From assembly GCA_964481035.1 (NCBI GenBank), contig CAYZSE010000017.1, positions 1 through 31,445 on the forward strand: DNA of 31,445 bases. The letters run 5' to 3'. This document shows, in pieces, positions 23,337 to 31,445 of this stretch. The DNA is from JAAAPF01 sp964481035 (lineage in GTDB: Bacteria > Pseudomonadota > Alphaproteobacteria > Geminicoccales > Geminicoccaceae). Position 1 is the first letter of the stretch, and every line of letters starts with the position of its first letter. A program made the translations under genes and the position numbers. Below the pieces are notes generated by a model. The model was not told the origin of the DNA and did not search any database. It saw only the letters and a program-made list of their open reading frames with translations.

Positions 23337-25885
23337 TTAGGGGTGCGGGATCGGTGCTCGTCGCCCGTCGGCGGCCCGCCCGCGCGCCGCCGTGCGGATC
23401 GCCTGCCAGATGGCGAGCGGCGTCGCCGGCATGTCGAGGTGCGTGATCCCCAAAGGCGCGAGCGCGTCGAGCAGCGCGTTCATCACCGTCGGCGGCGCGC
23501 CGGTGGCACCGGCCTCGCCGCACCCCTTGGCTCCCAGCGGATTGGTCCTCGCCGGCACCTCGACGAACTCGACCTGGATCGAGGGGATGCCGTCGGCGCG
23601 GGGCACGGTGTAGTCCATCAACGAGCCCGAGAGCAGCTGGCCCTCGTCGTCGTAGACCACGTTCTCGAACAGCGCCTGGCCGATCCCTTGGGCGATGCCG
23701 CCCTGGATCTGACCGCGGGTCAGCATCGGGTTGACGATCGTCCCGAAGTCGTTGACCGAGACGTAGCGGTCGATCGCGACCACGCCGGTCGCCGGATCGA
23801 CCTCGAGCTCGCAGAGATGCGCGCCGTTGGGATAGGCGCTCGGCGCACCGTCGACGGTGAGGCTGGCGTCGATCTCCTCGGGCAGGCCCTCGGTCGGCGG
23901 GCTCTCGCGCACGGTCTTGGCGATCTCGAGGAGGCCGACCTGGCGGTCGGTGCCGATGACGGTGAAAGCGCCATCGGCGAAGACGAGATCGGCTTCAGGT
24001 GCCTCGAGGGTGTGCGCCGCCCACTTGCGCGCCTTGGTCTCGACCTCGTCGGCGGCGGCGAGCAGCGCCATCGAGGAGTTCATGACCGACCGCGAGCCCC
24101 CCGAGCCGCCGCCGGCGATGAGCTGGTCGCTGTCCTTCTGCAGAAGGTCGATCCGATCGAAGGGTAGGCCCAGGCGATCGTGCACGATCTGGGCGAAGGT
24201 CGACCCGTGGCCCTGGCCGTAGTCGGAGGTACCGGTGATCATGGTGACCCGGCCGTCGGGCTCGAAGCGCAACGCGCCCATCTCGGTGACCTTGTCCGCC
24301 GTGACCTCGAGGTAGCAGGCGACGGCGCGGCCGCGGAGCTTGCCCCTGGCCTCGCTCTGCTTGCGGCGAACGGCGTAGCCGGCGTCGTCGGCGAGCTCGA
24401 GCGCACGATCCAGGAGGCGCGGGAACTCGCCCGAATCGTAGACGAGATCGGAGGCCGCCTTGAACGGCATCTCCCGAGGGCGGATCAGGTTCTTGCGGCG
24501 CAGCTCGATCGGGTCGCGGCCGGTCTCGCGGGCGGCGGCCTCGATCAGCCGCTCCATGACGTAGACGCCTTCGGGCCGCCCGGCGCCGCGATAGGGGCCC
24601 ACGGGGACGGTGTGCGTCACGACGCTGCGCGAGCGCAGCGCGAGACACGGCGTCCGGTAGGGACCCGGCACGTTCTTTTGGATGTTCAGGCTGACGATCA
24701 TCGGCCCGACAAAGGTCATGTACGCCCCGAGATTGCCGACGACGTCGACCTTGACGGCCGTGAAGTTGCCCTCTGCGTCGAGGGCGAGGCTCGCCGTGTA
24801 GAGGCTGTCGCGTCCCTGATGGTCGGAGAGGAAGCTGTCGGAGCGCTCGTCGCACCAGCGGACCGGACGGCCGAGCACACGCGCGGCGTGCAGGATGGCC
24901 ACGTACTCGGGGTAGGCGCCGATCTTCATGCCGAACGAGCCACCGACATCGTAGGTGATGACGCGCAGCTTCGCACGGTCGATCCGGAGAATGTCGTCCG
25001 CCACCGTGTTCCTCAAGCCGAACACGCCCTGGGAGCCGACGTGCAGGGCGAAACGGTCGGCGGCGGCGTCGTATTCGGCGATGGCCGCGCGCGGCTCCAT
25101 CGGGACGACCGCCACGCGGTTGTTGACGAGCTGGAGGGTCGTCACGTGCGCCGCCGCGGCAAACGCCGCCGCCACCGCCGTCGCGTCGCCGAACGCGTAG
25201 TCGAGGCAGAGGTTGCCCGGATAGTCCGGGCTCACCTGCGGCGCGCCGGGGTCGAGGGCCGCCACCGGGTCGGTCACCGTCGGCTTGGCGGCGAAGTCGA
25301 CCACGACGCGTTCGGCTGCGTCGCGCGCCTGGGCGAGCGTCTCGGCGATGATGACGGCCATCGGCTCGCCGATGTGCCGGATCTCGGGGGTGGCGAAGGC
25401 CGGGNNNNNNNNNNNNNNNNNNNNNNNNNNNNNNNNNNNNNNNNNNNNNNNNNNNNNNNNNNNNNNNNNNNNNNNNNNNNNNNNNNNNNNNNNNNNNNNN
25501 NNNNGATGACGGCCATCGGCTCGCCGATGTGCCGGATCTCGGGGGTGGCGAAGGCCGGGCGCGGCTCGGCGTGCATCTTGGAGCCGTCGCGGTTGACCAG
25601 CGCCAGCCGGCAGGCTTGGCCGCCGTAGCCTGCAGCGATGAAGTCGAAGACCGTGTAGGCGGCGATGACACCCGGCGTCTGGAGCGCCGCGCTCGTGTCG
25701 ATGCGCGTGATGGTCGCCGCTGCGACGGGCGAGCGCACGACAAAGGCGTGAAGCTGGCCCGGAAGGGCGAGGTCGTCGGTGTAGCAGCCGCGACCGCGGA
25801 CGAGCTTGGGATCCTCCATGCGCGGCACGGCTTGGCCGACACCGAACCGGCCGGGCGCCACGCGGCGGCTGACGATCTCGCTCAT
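23337..25885 (-). CDS. Orphan molybdenum hydroxylase large subunit (xanthine dehydrogenase/CoxL form-II type), interrupted by assembly gap
   Basis: The gene starts at ATG 25885 (GGGGAG upstream) with MSEIVSRRVAPGRFGVGQAV and ends at TAA 23337. Bases 25405-25504 are Ns flanked by a 55-bp duplication; removing the Ns and one copy restores a continuous 797-codon frame (2549 - 155 = 2394). Family motifs: KLVRGRGCYTDDL near the start, YDVGGSFGMKIG, PYRGAGRPEG (form-II active-site loop, not the CSFR of true CO dehydrogenase), TSDYGQGHGSTFAQIVHDRL and GCGEAGATGAPP with the catalytic Glu. It would bind molybdopterin cytosine dinucleotide. No medium (FAD) or small (2Fe-2S) subunit gene is adjacent. 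Substrate unknown. Confidence 0.9.
25350..25559. other. 100-N scaffold gap flanked by a 55-bp exact duplication (assembly artefact)
   Basis: The 55 bases 25350-25404 recur exactly at 25505-25559, on either side of exactly 100 Ns. A 55-base shared end is what a k=55 de Bruijn assembler leaves on two abutting contigs, and 100 Ns is a conventional unknown-length gap. The duplication makes the enclosed gene look frameshifted (155 bases is not a multiple of three), but collapsing it restores the frame. Confidence 0.9.
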
Positions 25886-25909
25886 GGTCTCCCCAGACGA
25901 CGGGCACGG

Positions 25910-25946
25910 GCCGGCGCTTGGTCTGCGCCGGCAACCCCTATATATG
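25910..25946 (+). promoter_or_regulatory. guaB promoter with a dyad over the -35 hexamer
   Basis: TTGGTC (25918-25923) and TATATG (25941-25946), 17 bases apart, form a plausible promoter about 38 bases before the guaB ATG. An 8-bp perfect inverted repeat GCCGGCGC/GCGCCGGC (25910-25917/25925-25932) puts the -35 hexamer exactly in its seven-base centre. A second pair, AACCC/GGGTT (25933-25937/25950-25954), brackets the -10. Repressor binding, for example purine-responsive, is possible but unproven. The same region is the leader of the divergent hydroxylase gene. Confidence 0.48.
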
Positions 25947-25983
25947 AATGGGTTCGCGGCGGATCGATAGCAGGCGGAGCCAG

Positions 25984-27468
<1,485 letters not shown>

Positions 27469-27534
27469 GCGCGCTCAGGGTACGTTAAGGGATCGCGGTC
27501 AGGCTGCGTCGTCGATGACGATCGGACGGGCCCC

Positions 27535-28191
27535 ATGCACGATCACTCCCGCGAGCCGGCCAGCGACGAGACCGACGCCTGGACGGTGCCGGCACCGCTG
27601 CTCGCGCACGCCTTGCGCACGCCGTTGAACATTCTGGGCGGCTATGCGGCGCTGCTCGCCCACGGCGAACTGGGCGCTCTGCCGCCCGAGGCGCGCGAGG
27701 CGGCACTGGCCGTTCGCGAGGCGGCCGCCGCGCTCGAACGGACCGTGGAGCTTCTGCCCGCCCCACCGCCGGCGCCTCGGCCCGGACCGCTGACGCTACC
27801 GCTGGGCCAAGTGGTGGCGCGCGCGGCACGCGCGCAGGGCTGGGAAGTCCGCGAAACGGACGGCTTCGCCCTCGATGGTATCGCTTGGTCGGGGTGGGCC
27901 GGGCTATGGGCGACGCTGATCGCCGGCGCGTCACCGCCGATCGCGCGGACGCTGCGGCTCGCGGGTGAAGGGCCGCGCTTGGTGATCGGGGTGGACCCAG
28001 CCGCCTTCGGCGGCGGCGGCGAGCAACTGCCGGAACACCTCGCGACGCGCCGCGCCGCTGCTGCCGGCATGGCGCTGGCTCGAGCGGCGACCGGGACCTG
28101 GCACCTCGATGGCGCGGGCTTGATGCGGGGTTGCGGCACCCTTATTTTTCATCGAGCAAATGCAGCGTGCGGCGGGTCGCAGTCTCGTTAG
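27535..28191 (+). CDS. Histidine-kinase-like protein with degenerate ATPase half
   Basis: 218 residues. Residues 22-43 read LLAHALRTPLNILGGYAALL, a clear HisKA H-box with phospho-acceptor His at 25, followed by a second helix (PPEAREAALAVREAAAALER) that would complete a dimerisation hairpin. The C-terminal half has the faint outline of a HATPase domain (WAGLWATLIAGASPP where an N-box would be; RGCGTLIFHRAN at the end). It lacks the N-box Asn and the GxG boxes, so it should not bind ATP. No sensor or membrane segment is present. The architecture recalls histidine phosphotransferases such as ChpT, although the ChpT sequence hallmark is absent. It starts at ATG 27535 with a weak ribosome binding site, 66 bases after guaB. 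Confidence 0.72.
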   Translation: MHDHSREPASDETDAWTVPAPLLAHALRTPLNILGGYAALLAHGELGALPPEAREAALAVREAAAALERTVELLPAPPPAPRPGPLTLPLGQVVARAARAQGWEVRETDGFALDGIAWSGWAGLWATLIAGASPPIARTLRLAGEGPRLVIGVDPAAFGGGGEQLPEHLATRRAAAAGMALARAATGTWHLDGAGLMRGCGTLIFHRANAACGGSQSR

Positions 28192-28315
28192 ATGCTGGAC
28201 TTTTGAGGCGGTGCTGTTACGCTCGCTCATGTCTCTCGCGCGCAGCCATCGTTGTCTTTGAGGCGATCGGCAGACAGCGAAACAGGGCGCGCAGGTTATC
28301 CGATCACGCTTGGTC

Positions 28316-28354
28316 CGGCACGTCAGGTGCCGACGTCATGCGCCCCGCCGGGGC
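28316..28354 (+). promoter_or_regulatory. Two tandem hairpins in a 213-bp leader
   Basis: CGGCAC-GTCAG-GTGCCG (28316-28332) and GCCCC-GCC-GGGGC (28342-28354) are consecutive perfect stems 50-89 bases before the ATG at 28405. They could be a terminator for the preceding gene plus a leader structure. No U tract follows either of them. Confidence 0.35.
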
Positions 28355-28404
28355 CATTCCCGCCGTGCAGGCGCTGCGTGATCTCTGGACTGCAAGGACC
28401 GCGA

Positions 28405-29148
28405 ATGTACCCATACCGTCGTAACAACCAGCGCAAGCGCTCACGTACCGGCACGCGTCGCAACAAGTCGGCCGGGCGTCGGCTGCCCGGCAGCGCGCGT
28501 GAGCTGCTGCCCCTGATGCAGCCCGCGACGAAGGCACTGGCACAGGTTCTCGCCGGCAATACCAAGCCGTCCGGCCAGTTCGTCTACGCGCGCAGCATGG
28601 CTGAGCGGGCCGATCAGATGATCGCCGAGAAGCAGCTCGATCGTCTCACCATGCGTGATCGCGAGGAGTTTCTCGAGCAGCTGGCGCGGCTCAAGCTCAC
28701 GGTGACGGATGCCGAGGACGAGTTCGGTCCCCTGGAGGTTGCAGGGGAGGGCGACGGCGAGGACGAGGCGGCCGAGGGCGACGAGGCGCCGGCGATCGAG
28801 GTCGAGGAGGATCCCGAGGCGCTCGAGGAGGAGCGACGCCGGGCCGAGGCCGAGGCGGCCGAGCAACGCGAGCGGCTCAAGCGGGTGGCGCTGGCGCTGA
28901 TGTCGCCGTCGACGGCCACCGAGCCGGCGCGCGAGCCGCTCGCCGGCCCCAGCATCGATGCGTATCAGCCGCGCGACGAGAGCGCGGTGGCCGGGCGTCC
29001 GCGGCGCGACGCCGCGGCGACCCGGAGCGCCGCGCGGGCGGCGTCGACGCCGCGGCGCCCGCGGATCACGCTGCGATCGTCCGATCGCGATGCGGTCGAT
29101 GCGAAGAACGCCGACGGCGAGGAGCACGGGGTTGCCTCGGACAGTTGA
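28405..29148 (+). CDS. Unrecognised charged protein with basic N-terminus and acidic middle
   Basis: 247 residues from ATG 28405, with AAGGA seven bases upstream. The first 25 residues are strongly basic (RRNNQRKRSRTGTRRNKSAG), as in RNA- or DNA-binding tails. A compact helical segment follows (ARELLPLMQPATKALAQVLA, then YARSMAERADQMIAEKQLDR and MRDREEFLEQLARLKL). Then comes a long acidic stretch (GEGDGEDEAAEGDEAP to EEERRRAEAEAAEQRERLKR, part coiled coil) and a basic, low-complexity C-terminus (RPRRDAAATRSAARAAS). I do not recognise the family; it is not the DUF4167 sequence common in this location in other alphaproteobacteria. Nucleic-acid or ribosome association is a guess from charge. It is followed by clpS, with a 117-bp gap. 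Confidence 0.75.
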   Translation: MYPYRRNNQRKRSRTGTRRNKSAGRRLPGSARELLPLMQPATKALAQVLAGNTKPSGQFVYARSMAERADQMIAEKQLDRLTMRDREEFLEQLARLKLTVTDAEDEFGPLEVAGEGDGEDEAAEGDEAPAIEVEEDPEALEEERRRAEAEAAEQRERLKRVALALMSPSTATEPAREPLAGPSIDAYQPRDESAVAGRPRRDAAATRSAARAASTPRRPRITLRSSDRDAVDAKNADGEEHGVASDS

Positions 29149-29202
29149 TGGGTCCACCTAAAAGCGGTGGGGTGATCGGTGCACCGTGCGCGGTTGCCCC
29201 GT

Positions 29203-29219
29203 TTTCGCGCCGCGCGAAA
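29203..29219. promoter_or_regulatory. TTTCGCG dyad in the clpS upstream region
   Basis: TTTCGCG (29203-29209) and CGCGAAA (29213-29219) form a perfect dyad with a CCG centre. Overlapping hexamers TTTTCG (29202-29207) and TATCGT (29225-29230), 17 bases apart, suggest a clpS promoter about 35 bases before its ATG, with the dyad as spacer-located operator. Alternatively it is the terminator of the preceding gene. Confidence 0.38.
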
Positions 29220-29265
29220 TTAGGTATCGTTCGGCGTCTAGGTGAGAGGCAGTCGCGGTCGCACC

Positions 29266-29592
29266 ATGGCGAACGATCCGTACCAAGATACCGACCAGCC
29301 GTCGGGCGACGTCGCCACCAAGACGCGCCCGAAAACCCAGCGTCCGTCCCTCTACAAGGTGCTTCTACTGAACGACGACTACACGCCGATGGAGTTCGTC
29401 GTGCTGGTTTTGCAGCGCTTCTTCGGCAAGTCGGCGGAAGACGCGACGCGAATCATGCTGCACGTGCATCAAAAAGGGGTCGGCGTGTGCGGCGTGTACA
29501 CCTACGAGATCGCCGAGACCAAGGTCGCGCAGGTCATCGAGTTCGCGCGCCAGCACCAGCACCCGTTGCAGTGCACGATGGAGAAAGAGTGA
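29266..29592 (+). CDS. clpS: ATP-dependent Clp protease adaptor ClpS
   Basis: 108 residues. After a flexible N-terminal tail (1-30) comes the ClpS core: YKVLLLNDDYTPMEFVVLVL (binding site for N-degron residues, with the NDDxTPMEFV signature), FFGKSAEDATRIMLHVHQKG, and GVYTYEIAETKVAQVI. ClpS delivers N-degron substrates to ClpAP. ATG 29266 is the first Met upstream of the tail. It is 51 bases upstream of clpA, so the two form the usual clpSA unit. The His-rich and MEKE end is ordinary. Confidence 0.97.
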   Translation: MANDPYQDTDQPSGDVATKTRPKTQRPSLYKVLLLNDDYTPMEFVVLVLQRFFGKSAEDATRIMLHVHQKGVGVCGVYTYEIAETKVAQVIEFARQHQHPLQCTMEKE

Positions 29593-29643
29593 GGACGCGC
29601 GCGAACGGTCGACTTTCGATGCTTCCGGCGGAGGCCTGAGGAG

Positions 29644-31445
29644 ATGCCCATGTTGTCCAAAAATCTCGAGCGGGCCCTCCGGCGCGCCCTGGCGTTGGCG
29701 AACGCTCGCCAGCACGAGTTCGCCACGATCGAGCACCTCCTGTTGGCGCTCGCCGACGACCACGATGCCGGGACGGTCTTGCGCGCCTGCGGCGTCGATC
29801 TGGACAAGCTCAAGGAGGACTTGACCGAGTTTCTCGACCACGAGCTGTCCAGCCTCGTCGTCGAGGGCCAGGTCGACGCCAAGCCGACCGCGGGCTTCCA
29901 ACGGGTGATCCAGCGCGCCGCCATCCACGTCCAGTCGTCGGGGCGGAGCGAGGTCACCGGGGCGAACGTGCTGGTCGCGGTGTTCTCCGAGCGGGAAAGC
30001 CACGCGGTTTATTTTCTGCAAGAGCAGAACATGTCACGCCTCGACGCGGTGAACTACATCAGTCACGGCATCGCCAAGCGATCCGGGATGGCGGAGACGA
30101 GATCGGTGCGTGGATCCGAGGAGCCGAAGACGGAGGAGCAAGCCGAGGACGCCGAGCGCGAGGCGCTCGCCGCCTATTGCGTCGACCTCAACAAGAAGGC
30201 ACGCGACGGCCGGATCGACATCCTGGTCGGCCGCGACCTCGAGGTCGAGCGGACCATCCAGATCCTCTGCCGGCGCTCGAAGAACAACCCGCTGTTCGTC
30301 GGCGATCCGGGTGTGGGCAAGACCGCCATCGCCGAGGGGCTGGCGCTGCGCATCGTCAACGGCGAGGTCCCCGAGATCCTCAAGACCGCCGTGATCTACG
30401 CGCTCGACATGGGCGCCCTGCTCGCGGGCACGCGCTATCGCGGCGACTTCGAGGAGCGCCTCAAGGCGGTCCTCGGCGAGCTCGAGAACGACGAGCGGGC
30501 GATCCTCTTCATCGACGAGATCCACACGGTGATCGGTGCCGGGGCGACCTCGGGCGGCTCCCTCGACGCCTCGAACCTGCTCAAGCCCGCGCTGGCCTCG
30601 GGGACCCTGCGCTGCATCGGCTCGACCACCTACAAGGAGTTTCGCTCCTACTTCGAGAAGGATCGTGCGCTCGTCCGCCGCTTCCAGAAGATCGACATCA
30701 GCGAGCCGAGCTCGGACGAGGCGGTCAGGATCCTCGAGGGCCTCAAGCCCAGCTTCGAGGATCATCACGGCGTCAAGTACACCCCGAGCGCGTTGAAGTC
30801 GGCGGTGGATCTGGCGGTGCGGTACATCCACGACCGCAAGCTGCCGGACAAGGCGATCGACATCATCGACGAGGTCGGGGCGGCGCAGGCGCTCAAGCCG
30901 GAGAGCCAGCGCAAGAAGACGATCCAGTCGAAGGATATCGAGGAGATCGTCGCGAAGATCGCCAGGGTGCCGGTGAAGAACGTCACGGCGCGGGACAAGG
31001 AGGCGCTGCGCACCCTCGAGGAGGATCTCAAGGCCGGCGTGTTCGGCCAGGACAAGGCCATCGAGGCCCTGGCGTCGGCGATCAAGCTGAGCCGCGCGGG
31101 CCTGCGCGAGGTGCAGAAGCCGATCGGCTGCTACCTGTTCTCCGGGCCCACCGGCGTCGGCAAGACCGAGGTGGCGCGGCAGCTCTCGTCGGTCATGGGG
31201 ATCGAGCTCGTGCGCTTCGACATGTCGGAGTACATGGAGCGCCACGCCGTCTCGCGGCTCATCGGAGCACCTCCGGGCTATGTCGGCTTCGACCAGGGCG
31301 GGCTCTTGACCGACAGCATCGACCAGCATCCGCACGCCGTCCTGCTGCTCGACGAGATCGAGAAGGCGCACCCGGAGGTCTTCAACATCCTCCTGCAGGT
31401 GATGGACTACGGCAAGCTCACCGACAACAACGGCAAGACGGTCGA
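29644..31445 (+). CDS. clpA: ATP-dependent Clp protease ATPase subunit ClpA (3' end outside window)
   Basis: About 600 residues are visible. An N-domain with SKNLERALRRALALANARQH and IEHLLLALADDHDAG is followed by an acidic linker (about 155-175). The first AAA module has GDPGVGKTAIAEG (Walker A about 220-228), AILFIDEIHTVIGAGATSGG (Walker B), RYRGDFEERLKAV and the STTYKEFRSYFEKDRALVRRF arginine-finger region. The second AAA module has FSGPTGVGKTEVARQL (about 500) and LLLDEIEKAHPEVFNILLQV, and is cut by the window end. ClpA unfolds proteins for ClpP. ATG 29644 is preferred, with GGAGG nine bases upstream; ATG 29650, with GAGGAG six bases before it, is a close second. The middle-domain loop of ClpB is absent, supporting ClpA. 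Confidence 0.97.
   Translation, partial: MPMLSKNLERALRRALALANARQHEFATIEHLLLALADDHDAGTVLRACGVDLDKLKEDLTEFLDHELSSLVVEGQVDAKPTAGFQRVIQRAAIHVQSSGRSEVTGANVLVAVFSERESHAVYFLQEQNMSRLDAVNYISHGIAKRSGMAETRSVRGSEEPKTEEQAEDAEREALAAYCVDLNKKARDGRIDILVGRDLEVERTIQILCRRSKNNPLFVGDPGVGKTAIAEGLALRIVNGEVPEILKTAVIYALDMGALLAGTRYRGDFEERLKAVLGELENDERAILFIDEIHTVIGAGATSGGSLDASNLLKPALASGTLRCIGSTTYKEFRSYFEKDRALVRRFQKIDISEPSSDEAVRILEGLKPSFEDHHGVKYTPSALKSAVDLAVRYIHDRKLPDKAIDIIDEVGAAQALKPESQRKKTIQSKDIEEIVAKIARVPVKNVTARDKEALRTLEEDLKAGVFGQDKAIEALASAIKLSRAGLREVQKPIGCYLFSGPTGVGKTEVARQLSSVMGIELVRFDMSEYMERHAVSRLIGAPPGYVGFDQGGLLTDSIDQHPHAVLLLDEIEKAHPEVFNILLQVMDYGKLTDNNGKTV

Noticed and set aside
25274..25885. Apparent frameshift or split gene in the molybdenum hydroxylase
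   Set aside because: Explained by the 55-bp contig overlap and 100 Ns; collapsing them restores one frame of 797 codons.
23337..25885. Identification as aerobic CO dehydrogenase (form I CoxL)
   Set aside because: The active-site loop is PYRGAGR, not the CSFR-type loop, and no coxM or coxS genes accompany it.

Overview
The window is very GC-rich chromosomal DNA (roughly 70% by eye), densely packed, with many GTG/TTG starts and 1-4 base stop/start overlaps. Gene content points to an alphaproteobacterium, probably Rhodospirillales-like: tandem glyQ-glyS running into a long ppdK and meaB, clpS-clpA, a trans-type long-chain polyprenyl synthase, a small DUF2007 protein next to a TrmN6-type methyltransferase and an S49 peptidase, guaB and ygfZ. 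The taxonomic placement is inference. A run of exactly 100 Ns flanked by a 55-bp duplication shows that the sequence is a scaffolded draft assembly.

Region 1 (1-3282, minus strand) is the most interesting part: a compact operon encoding a bufferin-type RiPP system. Its order is exported YHS-domain protein, bufA-like precursor (DUF2282, four Cys), bufB (DUF692/MNIO iron oxidase), bufC (DUF2063 partner), DoxX membrane protein, and an exported DUF302 protein cut by the window edge. BufB and BufC would modify cysteines of the precursor, which after export would sequester copper or similar metals. The YHS and DUF302 genes at the two ends look like extra periplasmic parts of the same unit. Two structured elements sit in it: a 26-bp perfect palindrome between bufA and bufB, and a hairpin directly upstream of the first ribosome binding site.

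Region 2 (3500-5500) holds a secreted endonuclease I, then a gene graveyard: the tail of a LivF-type ABC ATPase (minus) abuts a frameshifted internal piece of an MlrC-family gene (plus), which abuts the unusual C-terminus of a DUF4405 membrane protein.

Region 3 (5496-9112, plus) has an M20 metallopeptidase, an ABC exporter half-transporter and an unrecognised HExxH protein with a TTG start. It ends at a long inverted repeat shared with a convergent lipoprotein gene.

Region 4 (9241-10894, minus) has the lipoprotein, tRNA-Pro(CGG) and the polyprenyl diphosphate synthase.

Region 5 (10997-19712, plus) is housekeeping: DUF2007, TrmN6-like methyltransferase, S49 peptidase, a small zinc-ribbon membrane protein, then a well-formed promoter driving glyQ-glyS-ppdK-meaB.

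Region 6 (19625-25885, minus) has ygfZ (overlapping meaB tail to tail), a large HEAT-repeat protein, a 574-bp non-coding stretch, and an orphan molybdenum hydroxylase large subunit broken only by the assembly gap.

Region 7 (25984-31445, plus) has guaB, a histidine-kinase-like protein with a degenerate ATPase half, an unrecognised charged protein, clpS, and clpA running off the end.
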